Positions 52,946 through 62,288 of a stretch of 64,000 bases of DNA are shown in pieces (the first letter of the stretch is position 1; each line of letters starts with the position of its first letter). A program made the translations under genes and the position numbers. The DNA comes from Saprospiraceae bacterium. Lineage in GTDB: Bacteria; Bacteroidota; Bacteroidia; Chitinophagales; Saprospiraceae. The stretch is taken from the NCBI GenBank assembly GCA_016714025.1, contig JADJOB010000002.1, positions 1,892,001 through 1,956,000 of the forward strand. Direction: 5' to 3'. Under the pieces are notes generated by a model, which was not told the DNA's origin, did no database searches, and worked only from the letters and a program-made list of their open reading frames with translations.

Positions 52946-55900
52946 AAAAATTTACCTTTAGTATATTGCTAAGTATACTTATACTGCAACTGGTTTCAGC
53001 GCAGGCCTTTAAAAAACCACATCAATTTACTATAAGCAGTGGGGCTAAAATTGAAAATAAAATTTTGACAAAGCCATCAGGATTTTTGCCAAAACTTGAA
53101 TCTTCAATTGTTCCAGTAATCAATCCATCTTATAGATCAATGCAAGGGCAACAATTGCAAACCGGTAAAACTGCAATGCAGGTAATTCAAATGAACGAGG
53201 AAGGAATTCCCATTCGTTTTATTACAAGCAATAAGCATCCTCAGATCCAAATGCCTGATGCACAATACTGGGCGGAACAACTTCCTAAAAGTTTAAGTTT
53301 GCCGGATTATGCCGGTACAGCCTTTACGCTGCGCAGTGAAGAAAAAGATAATCAGGGCATTATTCATATTAAGTATGACCAAACTTTCGAAGGGATACCT
53401 GTTTTTAATGGGGAGTATTTCGTACATATTTATCCTGACCAAAAAGTTATGGCACACGGAGTAGTTCATTTACCGGATCAATATTTTGAAGCTAAAATTG
53501 ATTCAAAAGAAGCATACAATCAAGCTCAGATTGAACTTGAAAAAACTGGAATTCACTTTGCCGCCGATAACGTTGAGCATCCTGCTTTTATTAAATTGGG
53601 TCTGCAACAATCCAGATTGGTATATTGGTTTAATCCAGCAAAAAGCGAATGGCATTTGGTTTATGAGTTGGATGTATATCCGACTGCAATGACTCGATAC
53701 ACTGTATTAACAGATGCAGTGTCTGGAAAAGTTGTAAAATATTACCAAAAACATTGTTTGTTGGCACATGCTGATAAAGAACACAAACATGAAACACCAT
53801 TGAATTCAGTTCCGCCTCAGGGAGCAGAAGTGACAACTGCCAAAGATTTGATGGATGTAACCCGAAGCTTAAATGTTTGGAGAGACAATTCAACTGTTTA
53901 TTTGATCGACGGCTCCAGGCCAATGTTTAAACCTGGTTCTTTTAAATTAGACAATCCGATTGGTGCAATTTGGACCTTAGATGCAAAGAGTACCAATCCA
54001 AACAATCTTAAAGTTGATCAAATCAAATCAACCACAAATACCTGGGCCAAAAATGCAGTTTCTGCTCATTACAATGCAGGGATTGCTTTTGAATATTATA
54101 CCAATACCCATGCGCGAAATTCAATCAATGGAATCGGAGGATCTATTATTTCAGTTGTTAATGTTAATGATGAAAGTGGCGGAGGGTTAGACAATGCTTT
54201 TTGGAATGGACAAGCTATGTTTTATGGCAATGGAGCACAATCATTTATGCCTTTAGCGAGAGGTTTGGATGTTGCAGGGCACGAAATGTCACATGGTGTT
54301 ATTGAAAGTACTGCCAATTTGGACTACGAAGGGGAATCCGGTGCAATCAATGAATCTTTTGCAGATGTATTTGGCGTTTTAATCGATCGGGATGATTGGA
54401 AAGTTGGCGAAGACGTGGTTCGATTAGGTGAGTTCCCATCTGGTGCACTTCGCAATATGAGTGACCCTCACAACGGTGCGCAAACAAATGACTTTGGAAG
54501 ATGGCAACCCAGACATGTTAATGAACAATACAAAGGCACCGCAGATAATGGTGGTGTGCATATTAATAGTGGCATTCCAAATTATGCATTTTATTTATTT
54601 GTTCAAGAGATGGCAAAAACATCTAATGAAGCAGCAGCAAAAGGAGTTGCTGAAAAAGTATACTACAAAGCCCTTAGTCAATATTTAACCCGTTCTTCTA
54701 AATTTAAAGAATTACGTCCAGCTGTCGAGCAAGCATGCATTGATTTGCATGGAAATAATTCTGCAGTGCACAATGCGGCTAAAAAAGCTTTTGATATGGT
54801 AGGAATTGGTTCCAGCGGCACTCCGGGAGGTGGTGGTACTAATTATCAAAAAGATTTACCTGTTAATCCTGGTAAAGAATTCGTTGTGTGCACGGATGAT
54901 AATTTTGATGGTGTTTATTTAATCAATCTGAGTTCAGGTGCAATTACGCAATTAAGCCAAAATGCAGTTAAAAGCAAACCAAGCGTTTCTGATGATGGTT
55001 CAGAAATTTACTATGTTGGAGATGATTCAAAATTATATGGACTCTTTTATAATACGAGTACCAAGCTTTATCAGGAATTTATTCTCGACAGCGATCCTAT
55101 TTATCGAAATGCTTGTATTTCTAAAGATGGTTCTTTTCTTGCCGTTTTATACGAACAAGCAGAAAATAAAATTCATGTTTACCAGTTTGCAAATCAAAAA
55201 TGGAACACATTCACACTTAATAATCCTACAACAGGATCCGGTGTAAATACATCCAATGTAAAGTATGCAGACTTTTTAGACTTTGAACATTCTGGTCAAT
55301 ATCTTATGTACGACTGTTTAAGTGAATTTGATAACGGCACCTCAACTCCCTATGAATATTGGGATATTGGCTTTGTTAGAGTGTTTGATTTGCAAACTAA
55401 AGCAGTAGGGGACGGTCACATAGAAAAATTGTTTGGTGACATCCCGGAAAATGTAAGTATAGGAAATCCGGTATTTTCAAAAAATTCACCTTATATCATA
55501 GCGTTTGATTATGTTGAAGCCCAATCGTCTTTTAATACCTATTCACTTTTGGGTGCGAATGTAGAAACAGGAGATGTTGGTGAGATAGCAATTAATAGAG
55601 ATGATCTTGGTTTTGCAAGTTATTCAGTGAATGATGATTTTTTATTATACGATGGAGTAAATACTTCAGGTGATATTTCACTAAAATACAAACCACTGGC
55701 AAAAAGTAAAATTGCATCCAATGGAAATGAGTTGCTTTTTGTAAATGGTGCCCGCTACGGCAGTTGGTTTGCTGATGGAAAAAGAAGTCTGGTAAAAACG
55801 GTTTCATTGCCTGGTTTAACTGCTGTCTCCGTTTCTCCAAATCCATTTGTCGATCACATCGTAATCAATTTAGAGTCAAAAGAAGCATTGGATGTAAATG

Positions 55901-56073
55901 CTAAAATTGTGAATGCCGCAGGTGAAATTGTTAAAAATCAGAATTATAGTATGATATCTGGTTCAAATCAATTTGTTATGAATACGGATGATTTAACTTC
56001 AGGTGTTTATTTCTTGAGTTTGACTACTAAAAATGGATTTGCTGGATTGAGCTTGATTAAATCTGGTAATTGA
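52942..56073 (+). CDS. T9SS-exported M4 (thermolysin-like) metallopeptidase with C-terminal propeller-like region
   Basis: The 1043-residue preproprotein has a signal peptide (to about 21), a propeptide with FTP and PepSY-like parts (about 80-270), and the M4 catalytic domain (about 315-620). Zinc ligands and catalytic residues are in HEMSH (447-451), E471 in GAINESFADVFG, and H540 in VHINSGIPNYAFY. After a Gly-rich linker (about 625-635) comes a region of WD/TolB-like repeats (VCTDDNFDGVYLINLSSG, KPSVSDDGSEIYYVGDD, ACISKDGSFLAVL) to about 945. A type A T9SS sorting domain (SVSPNPFVDHIVINL, GVYFLSLTTKNG) ends the protein. It is likely a cell-surface or secreted protease. Confidence 0.92.
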   Translation: MKKFTFSILLSILILQLVSAQAFKKPHQFTISSGAKIENKILTKPSGFLPKLESSIVPVINPSYRSMQGQQLQTGKTAMQVIQMNEEGIPIRFITSNKHPQIQMPDAQYWAEQLPKSLSLPDYAGTAFTLRSEEKDNQGIIHIKYDQTFEGIPVFNGEYFVHIYPDQKVMAHGVVHLPDQYFEAKIDSKEAYNQAQIELEKTGIHFAADNVEHPAFIKLGLQQSRLVYWFNPAKSEWHLVYELDVYPTAMTRYTVLTDAVSGKVVKYYQKHCLLAHADKEHKHETPLNSVPPQGAEVTTAKDLMDVTRSLNVWRDNSTVYLIDGSRPMFKPGSFKLDNPIGAIWTLDAKSTNPNNLKVDQIKSTTNTWAKNAVSAHYNAGIAFEYYTNTHARNSINGIGGSIISVVNVNDESGGGLDNAFWNGQAMFYGNGAQSFMPLARGLDVAGHEMSHGVIESTANLDYEGESGAINESFADVFGVLIDRDDWKVGEDVVRLGEFPSGALRNMSDPHNGAQTNDFGRWQPRHVNEQYKGTADNGGVHINSGIPNYAFYLFVQEMAKTSNEAAAKGVAEKVYYKALSQYLTRSSKFKELRPAVEQACIDLHGNNSAVHNAAKKAFDMVGIGSSGTPGGGGTNYQKDLPVNPGKEFVVCTDDNFDGVYLINLSSGAITQLSQNAVKSKPSVSDDGSEIYYVGDDSKLYGLFYNTSTKLYQEFILDSDPIYRNACISKDGSFLAVLYEQAENKIHVYQFANQKWNTFTLNNPTTGSGVNTSNVKYADFLDFEHSGQYLMYDCLSEFDNGTSTPYEYWDIGFVRVFDLQTKAVGDGHIEKLFGDIPENVSIGNPVFSKNSPYIIAFDYVEAQSSFNTYSLLGANVETGDVGEIAINRDDLGFASYSVNDDFLLYDGVNTSGDISLKYKPLAKSKIASNGNELLFVNGARYGSWFADGKRSLVKTVSLPGLTAVSVSPNPFVDHIVINLESKEALDVNAKIVNAAGEIVKNQNYSMISGSNQFVMNTDDLTSGVYFLSLTTKNGFAGLSLIKSGN

Positions 56074-56119
56074 TTTAGTTTTAAATAGTTTAATTAAGCA
56101 AATTAGAACAGTTTAATAG

Positions 56120-57094
56120 TTGAAACGGAAGATCTTGATTATCCGCTTTAGTTCCATTGGGGACCTGATTCTAATTACACCAATTGTTCGTTGTCTAAAA
56201 ATGCAATTGGATTCAGAAATACATCTAATCACGAAAGCGGGATTTAAATCGGTATTAGTTAGTAATCCTTACATTGATAAACATTGGAGTTTTGACAAGT
56301 CAATTTTTGAATGCCTGGATGAGCTAAAATCCGAGTCCTTCGACCTGGTAATCGATCTGCACAAAAATACCAGATCTTTTCTGTTGAGAATTTTACTACA
56401 CAAACCCACTTATAGTTTTAATAAAATTAATATCTGGAAATGGATTATGTGTGCATTTAAAATCAACTTAATGCCTGATAAGCATTTAGTAGATCGTTAT
56501 TTTGAAGGATTAAGGGCACTGCATGTTAAAAATGATGGAAAGGGACTTGATTATTTTTTTAACAAGAATATTAACCAGGAGGCGATTATTGAAGGCTTGC
56601 CTCCAAAATTTATAGTAGGTGTTTTAGGTGCTGCGCATTTTACTAAGCAAATTCCTTTAGAAAAGTGGCGAGAATTAATGGGTAGCGTAAAGTTTCCAAT
56701 TGTATTAATTGGTGGAAAAAACGAATTATTATCAGGGAAGCAATTGGAATTGGAATTTCCGGGTAGATTCATAAATTGTGCAGGCCAATTTTCAATAGAC
56801 CAGTCAGCTAAAATTATTGAAAGTGCAATGATGGTAATTACTCCTGATACTGGAATGATGCATATAACCGCGGCCTTAAAGAAACCAATGCACGTGTTTT
56901 GGGGAAATACCATTCCTCAATTCGGCATGTCTCCGTATTACGGAACAAAACCAGGAATACACCGCAACCATGAAGTATTGAATTTAGCGTGTCGACCCTG
57001 TTCGAAGTTAGGTTTTCCTAAATGTCCTAAAAATCACTTTAATTGTATGATGCAACAACAGATTACACCCATCCTGTTAGATTTAGAAATGTGA
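56120..57094 (+). CDS. Glycosyltransferase family 9 (heptosyltransferase-like)
   Basis: The 324-residue protein has the GT9 start ILIIRFSSIGDLILITPIVRCLK, then FDLVIDLHKNTRS, VGVLGAAHFTKQIPLEKWREL and the donor-site segment VITPDTGMMHITAALKKPMHVFWG. It transfers heptose or a similar sugar in LPS core synthesis. The start is TTG directly after an in-frame TAG, so no other choice exists. The C-terminal ACRPCSKLGFPKCPKNHFNC holds several cysteines, usual in this subgroup. Its stop overlaps the next ATG (TGATG). Confidence 0.88.
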   Translation: MKRKILIIRFSSIGDLILITPIVRCLKMQLDSEIHLITKAGFKSVLVSNPYIDKHWSFDKSIFECLDELKSESFDLVIDLHKNTRSFLLRILLHKPTYSFNKINIWKWIMCAFKINLMPDKHLVDRYFEGLRALHVKNDGKGLDYFFNKNINQEAIIEGLPPKFIVGVLGAAHFTKQIPLEKWRELMGSVKFPIVLIGGKNELLSGKQLELEFPGRFINCAGQFSIDQSAKIIESAMMVITPDTGMMHITAALKKPMHVFWGNTIPQFGMSPYYGTKPGIHRNHEVLNLACRPCSKLGFPKCPKNHFNCMMQQQITPILLDLEM

Positions 57095-58170
57095 TGAAAA
57101 ATGCTTTTTATTATTCTGGTATAAAGCCAAGTCCTGTACCGGTTGAAGTTAATTTCGAACCGGATTCGTTTAAAATTATAATTCAAAAAAACAACCAGAT
57201 TCAATCGGTTGAATGGCCTATAAATCAAATAAAGCCTGACTCCAATTATTCTGGTATGAAATTAATCCTGTCGCATGGAGTCAAACCTCCTTTTGAATAT
57301 TTAGAATTCGATTCAACAGAAATATTGGACTTCCTGCAAAATAAATATCCTTATCATAAATGGATAAAAAAAGATGACTGGATCAACAAAAATGCATTTG
57401 GATTAATTTTAGGGGGAATAGCCATATTGGTCATCGGGATTTTAGGCCTCTATTTATTGATAGCACCGAAAGTTTCAGACGGATTAACAAAAACAATTCC
57501 GATTAAATGGGAAGTTGAATTGGGTGACAAAATGTTTTCGCAGTTTATGACTGCGGATAAAGAAAATAAACTAAAATCAATGCAGTTGGATTCGTTTTTC
57601 AAACTAATGAATGTGACCTCAGCGTATCCTATTCGCATTCATTTTTCTGAAGATACAATTCTGAATGCATTTGCCATTCCTGGAGGTCACATCGTGGTTT
57701 ATAAAGGATTGATAGATAAATTAAACAATTACGAAAGTCTTGCAGGTTTGCTTGCACATGAATTTACACATATTGAAAGAAAGCACAGTTTGAAAACAAT
57801 CTTTAGATCCGCATCTTCTTATTTGATTTTGGCAGCGGTCTTTGGAGATTTAACCGGTTTGGCTGGAGTCATTCTGGAAAATGCTAATTCAATACAAAAT
57901 TTAAGTTACTCTAGAAAATTTGAACATGAAGCAGATCAATATGCGGTTTCGATCCTATTAGATCGCAAAATAGGATTGACAGGAATGCTTGATTTGTTTA
58001 AAGTGTTTTTAAATATAGGAAACAAAGGTTTATCGGTACCTGCATTTTTAAGTACCCATCCCGTTACTGAGGATCGGATTAAATACATAGAATCACACAT
58101 GGCTGGGCGTGAATCTGAAACGATGGATCATCAAGAACTCAAACAGCTTTTTCTTAGATTGAAATTATAA
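57094..58170 (+). CDS. M48-family membrane metallopeptidase
   Basis: The protein is 358 residues from the ATG at 57094, which overlaps the upstream stop by one base. An earlier GTG/ATG in the GT9 gene is rejected. An N-terminal soluble domain of about 100 residues (the DUF7092 type seen in Bacteroidota) is followed by a membrane helix (about 110-131) and the peptidase with HEFTH at 222-226 and the third ligand E279 in FEHEADQYA. M48 proteases degrade or process envelope proteins. The close link to the GT9 gene suggests an LPS or envelope role. Confidence 0.88.
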   Translation: MKNAFYYSGIKPSPVPVEVNFEPDSFKIIIQKNNQIQSVEWPINQIKPDSNYSGMKLILSHGVKPPFEYLEFDSTEILDFLQNKYPYHKWIKKDDWINKNAFGLILGGIAILVIGILGLYLLIAPKVSDGLTKTIPIKWEVELGDKMFSQFMTADKENKLKSMQLDSFFKLMNVTSAYPIRIHFSEDTILNAFAIPGGHIVVYKGLIDKLNNYESLAGLLAHEFTHIERKHSLKTIFRSASSYLILAAVFGDLTGLAGVILENANSIQNLSYSRKFEHEADQYAVSILLDRKIGLTGMLDLFKVFLNIGNKGLSVPAFLSTHPVTEDRIKYIESHMAGRESETMDHQELKQLFLRLKL

Positions 58171-58289
58171 GCATTGCTGAAAATTACCATTTGAAAGCCT
58201 TTTTCATGAGTATATTCGCATGTTTTTTGAATTTTACCCAATAATATGGTGCTTTTTTCGTAATATCAGCATACACAAAACGACGAAAC

Positions 58290-59270
58290 ATGGAGGTATT
58301 AAGTTTTAATGAACTTTTTAAATTGATTTGGAAAAATTTCCGGCTGTTATTTATCATAGGTATATTGACAGTAATAGGTTCAGCATGTATTGCATTGGTT
58401 CTTCCAGTATTTTATAAATCAACAACTACTATTTTTCCAGTAAAACTTGCCCAGGTTCCAGTAAATGAAACTTCATTTAGAAGAGGAAATATCAGTGATT
58501 TTGGAGAAACAGGGGAGGCCGAACAAGCTCTTGAGGTGCTAAACTCTACGAGTTTAATGGAACGAGTCGTAAATAAATTTGACTTATATACACATTACAA
58601 AATCAAACGAACCGATCCTGCAGCTAAGTTTTTTGTATTTAAAACCTATGAAGGAAATGTAGACATAAAGCGAACTAAATTTAACTCAATACAAATTACA
58701 GTAAAGGACAAAGATCCTAAAATGGCTTCTGATATGGCCAATGCAATAGCATCTTACCTTGATACTTTAAAATATGAAATGGTTCAGCTTCGTGCTAATG
58801 AATTGGTTACTAATTTAGAACGCCAACACACAATACAGCAAAAATTAATTGACAGCCTTAAATTAGAAATGGATATCCTGACCAATAAAGGTATCATGAG
58901 TCAATTTCAAAGGGGTTATTTATTAGAAGCGTATGCACAGGCAGTTGGAGCCGAGCGAAATCAATTAAAAACACTGGTCGATTCAAATATCAAATACGGG
59001 GAAGAATTTGATAAAGTGGAGCGAATATTTGATCGCGAAATTGAAAACATCATGTTAATTAATAAATATTTAGTTCAAACAAAAGCAGATGGAGAAATCC
59101 AGTTTTCTCAAAAATTTGTAGTCGATGCTGCAGAACCTGCTGAACGAAAATCATACCCTGTACGTTGGCTAGTTGTTTTAGTTAGTCTGATTAGTTCAAT
59201 GTTTATTTCCATTGGATTATTGTTGCTCAAGCAAAGCTGGCCTCAATACAGGAAGAACCTCGAGGCTTAA
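58290..59270 (+). CDS. Wzz-like polysaccharide chain-length determinant
   Basis: The 326-residue protein has membrane helices near residues 20-40 and 290-312 and a periplasmic coiled-coil domain between, the layout of Wzz/PCP proteins. The N-terminal VLSFNELFKLIWKNFRLLFIIG and the post-helix PVFYKSTTTIFP fit, as does EPAERKSYPVRWLVV before the second helix. There is no tyrosine-kinase domain. It sets chain length together with an O-antigen polymerase, encoded 10 bases downstream as an O-antigen ligase-like protein. Confidence 0.85.
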   Translation: MEVLSFNELFKLIWKNFRLLFIIGILTVIGSACIALVLPVFYKSTTTIFPVKLAQVPVNETSFRRGNISDFGETGEAEQALEVLNSTSLMERVVNKFDLYTHYKIKRTDPAAKFFVFKTYEGNVDIKRTKFNSIQITVKDKDPKMASDMANAIASYLDTLKYEMVQLRANELVTNLERQHTIQQKLIDSLKLEMDILTNKGIMSQFQRGYLLEAYAQAVGAERNQLKTLVDSNIKYGEEFDKVERIFDREIENIMLINKYLVQTKADGEIQFSQKFVVDAAEPAERKSYPVRWLVVLVSLISSMFISIGLLLLKQSWPQYRKNLEA

Positions 59271-59280
59271 TTTCATAAAC

Positions 59281-60723
59281 ATGGAAAATAGCAGATCTGT
59301 CTTTTACAGCAGTCTCATACTTTCTTTTGGAACCATTTATTTTGCGTTTCGTTTTGAATTCTATCCTATACTTGGATTGCCTTTAATTATTTTGTTTATC
59401 CCTTTAATAATTAAAAAACCGGATCTTCTTTTTTTTCTTTTGGCTTTTCTGACACCATTATCTATTAATCCTGCTGACGTTGAGTGGTCTCATCTCAGTC
59501 TGGCTTTACCGTCTGAACCATTAGGATTAATTCTGGTGCTCTTCTTTTTTCTTCTCTTTGCTACCAGCGATAAAGTGGATGTTAATTTTCTTAAACATCC
59601 AATTACAATTTTAATTTATTGTTTTTTTATTTGGTGGATAATCACAAGTTTCACCAGTGTACATAAATTAGTGTCCATTAAATTTATTATCGCAAAACTT
59701 TGGTTTATTATTCCATGTTACTTTTTGGCAGGTGTATTTTTTAAAGACAACTTGGCTATTCGGAAATATATATCTCTGTTTGTATTAGGGATGTTTTTGG
59801 TTAGTCTATTTAATATTGTTCATTTGTCAACTTATGGTTTTGAAGATAAACCTTCCCAATGGACCATGCAGCCGTTTTTTAAAGATCATACCATCTTTGG
59901 GGCAATTTTAGCCTTGGTGATTCCATTATGCTTTGGATTAATCAAATGGAACAAAGGAAATTTCATCCTTCAATGGATTTTCGGTATTGTATTAGTCGTC
60001 TTGGTTACCGGTTTGATAGTAACTTTTTCCAGAGCGGCTTGGGTTAGTATTGTTCCGGCGCTCCTGCTGTTCTTGATTTTTTTATTTAGAATTCGATTCA
60101 AATGGGTATTGGCAGGAGTAGCTGTAGGACTCTATTATCTATTGGTTAATCTGGATCCATTAATTATGGAAATGGAACGCAACAAAGTGGCAGGCAGTGA
60201 TGACATTGTTCAAAATGCTGAATCTATTTCAAATATTAGTTCAGATCCTTCCAACCTGGAGCGAATCAACCGATGGTCATCTGCCATTGAAATGTGGAAA
60301 AGCAAACCCATTTTTGGCTTTGGTCCAGGAACTTATATGTTTGAATATGCACCTTACCAATTATCCGGTAATTTCACAAGTATCAGTACCAATTTTGGTG
60401 ATGTCGGAAACGCTCACAGCGAATATTTGGGACCTTTGGCCGAATCTGGATTGATAGGGATGCTGTTGTTTCTGGCTTTATTTATAAGCGTATTTGTTAT
60501 AGGATTTAAGGCTTATTATCATCCTCAAATAACTAAAGAAGATCGATTTATTTTATGCACGGTATTGTGTGCATTGATAACATATTTTGTGCACGGCTTT
60601 TTAAATAATTTTCTGGACACTGATAAAGCCAATAATATTTTCTGGCCATTAATTGCATGTGTTGTTGTGTTGGATTTAAAATATCGGATGGCTAAATTAC
60701 AAGCTACGATTCCAAATCACTAA
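59281..60723 (+). CDS. O-antigen ligase/polymerase family membrane protein
   Basis: The protein is 480 residues from the ATG at 59281; an upstream in-frame TTG would start inside the Wzz gene and add an unrelated 23 residues. There are about ten membrane segments. The Wzy_C region has LERINRWSSAIEMWKSKPIFGFGPGTYMFEY and NAHSEYLGPLAESGLIGMLLF, matching R-x4-A-x2-M-x-K-x-P-x-G-x-G and the H-x2-Y/E loop. With Wzz upstream it may be a polymerase rather than a ligase. The 3' end overlaps the convergent aminotransferase gene by 20 bases. Confidence 0.88.
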   Translation: MENSRSVFYSSLILSFGTIYFAFRFEFYPILGLPLIILFIPLIIKKPDLLFFLLAFLTPLSINPADVEWSHLSLALPSEPLGLILVLFFFLLFATSDKVDVNFLKHPITILIYCFFIWWIITSFTSVHKLVSIKFIIAKLWFIIPCYFLAGVFFKDNLAIRKYISLFVLGMFLVSLFNIVHLSTYGFEDKPSQWTMQPFFKDHTIFGAILALVIPLCFGLIKWNKGNFILQWIFGIVLVVLVTGLIVTFSRAAWVSIVPALLLFLIFLFRIRFKWVLAGVAVGLYYLLVNLDPLIMEMERNKVAGSDDIVQNAESISNISSDPSNLERINRWSSAIEMWKSKPIFGFGPGTYMFEYAPYQLSGNFTSISTNFGDVGNAHSEYLGPLAESGLIGMLLFLALFISVFVIGFKAYYHPQITKEDRFILCTVLCALITYFVHGFLNNFLDTDKANNIFWPLIACVVVLDLKYRMAKLQATIPNH

Positions 60724-62227
60724 ATCGACGATGTAAAATAGAGTACATTTTGCTTTTTAACAAACTGTCTTTTTCATCATCTTTAAAACGTATAATTCCT
60801 TTGGTGAAATTTAAAACATAATCTTTCTCCCATTCTTTAAAATTGGCAGCTAGATCTTGAATGGATTTTACTAAATAATGAGCCTCGCGATTCGTCATGC
60901 AAGGATGAATCGAAATCCGGATCCATCCAGGCTTGGTAGAATAATCTCCGGTATTGATTCGGTCTGTAATTTTATGAGAAATTTCAGGGCTCACATTTAA
61001 CAGATAATGTCCGTAGGTTCCTGCACAAGAACATCCACCACGAGCTTGAATTCCAAACCGATCATTTAGTAATTTAACACCTGCATTATAATGTAAGTCG
61101 TCTATGTAAAAAGAAATGATACCAAGACGGTGTTTGTGCTGGGAAGCTAAAATGTGTAAATTGGGTATTTGTGACAATCCATTCCATAATATTTGCATCA
61201 ACTCTTCCTCTCGCTTTAACATCAATTGAACGTTCATTTCTTCTTTCAATAAGATGCACATGGCTGCTTTTATCGTTTGGAGAAAAGCAGGGGTTCCACC
61301 ATCTTCACGTTCCTCAATATTCTCAAGAAATTTATGTTCTCCCCAGGGATTGGTCCAATCTACAGTGCCGCCTCCTGGGTCATCCGGAATACTATTTGAA
61401 TACAATTTATTATCAAAGACTAATACCCCTGAACTTCCGGGACCTCCTAAAAATTTATGCGGTGAAAAATAGATTGCATCTAAGCTGGCAGCAGGATCCT
61501 CAGGGTGCATATTAATTTGAACATATGGTGCAGAACAGGCAAAGTCAACAAAGCATAACCCCTGATATTTATGGATCAGTTTAGCTATTTCGTGAAAAGG
61601 AGTGATGATGCCGGTTACATTGGAACAGGCAGTGATTGCAGCTATTTTATAAGGTCTTTTGATGTATTGTAAGATGCAATTTTCAAAAGATTCTAATGAA
61701 ATCAAGCCATCCGATGCTGGCGGAATAACAACCACATCTGCAATGGTTTCAAGCCAACTCGTTTGATTGGAATGATGTTCCATGTGTGTGATAAATACTA
61801 CAGGACGCTCTTCTTCATTCAATTGCACTTTAGAACGAAATCGTTCATGCAACTTCAATCCGAGAATTCGTTGAAATTTATTGACAACGCCTGTCATCCC
61901 GGAATTTGATGAAATTAATACATCTGTATTATGTGCATTTACATGCTTTTTAATGATCTGATGGGCTTCATGATAGGCAAACGTCATAGCCATGCCGGTA
62001 CCACTTGTTTCAGTATGAGTATTGGCTACAAAAGGCATAATTTCCTTTTGGATGCGTTCTTCTATCAATTGATAACTGCGTCCACTTGCAGTCCAATCAG
62101 CATATACAATTGGATGTGTTTGCCCATCTGGCGTCTCCAGGCATTGATCTATGCCGATTATATTATTACGAAAAACCGAAAAGTATTCTTCCAGATTAAT
62201 CGCACCGTTTTTTACTTGTTCTGTCAT
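60704..62227 (-). CDS. Class V aminotransferase/cysteine desulfurase-like protein
   Basis: The protein is 507 residues from the ATG at 62227; a TTG six codons upstream is less likely. The PLP lysine is in YFSPHKFLGGPGSSG, and a cysteine-rich active-site-like loop ARGGCSCAGTYG comes later. Segments FVANTHTETSG, THMEHHSNQTSWLE, ITACSNVTGI and CFVDFACSAPYV fit the SufS/selenocysteine lyase group. The body is longer than typical SufS (about 410), with an extra C-terminal part. The substrate is unknown. The first gene downstream on this strand is convergent. Confidence 0.85.
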   Translation of the reverse strand: MTEQVKNGAINLEEYFSVFRNNIIGIDQCLETPDGQTHPIVYADWTASGRSYQLIEERIQKEIMPFVANTHTETSGTGMAMTFAYHEAHQIIKKHVNAHNTDVLISSNSGMTGVVNKFQRILGLKLHERFRSKVQLNEEERPVVFITHMEHHSNQTSWLETIADVVVIPPASDGLISLESFENCILQYIKRPYKIAAITACSNVTGIITPFHEIAKLIHKYQGLCFVDFACSAPYVQINMHPEDPAASLDAIYFSPHKFLGGPGSSGVLVFDNKLYSNSIPDDPGGGTVDWTNPWGEHKFLENIEEREDGGTPAFLQTIKAAMCILLKEEMNVQLMLKREEELMQILWNGLSQIPNLHILASQHKHRLGIISFYIDDLHYNAGVKLLNDRFGIQARGGCSCAGTYGHYLLNVSPEISHKITDRINTGDYSTKPGWIRISIHPCMTNREAHYLVKSIQDLAANFKEWEKDYVLNFTKGIIRFKDDEKDSLLKSKMYSILHRRFSDLES

Positions 62228-62288
62228 TAAAAATGCAAAGATCAATTAAACAATTCATTTTCACAATAAGAATCCATGAAAGATCAGT

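Noticed and set aside
56551..56913. 120-codon open frame on the minus strand
   Set aside because: It is antisense to the well-supported GT9 gene and shows no domain or start signal.
57043..57093. Earlier in-frame starts for the M48 gene
   Set aside because: They lie inside the GT9 gene and add residues unlike the family; the ATG overlapping the GT9 stop is typical coupling.
59212..59280. Earlier TTG start for the O-antigen ligase-like gene
   Set aside because: It lies inside the Wzz gene and adds an unrelated 23 residues; an ATG at 59281 is present.
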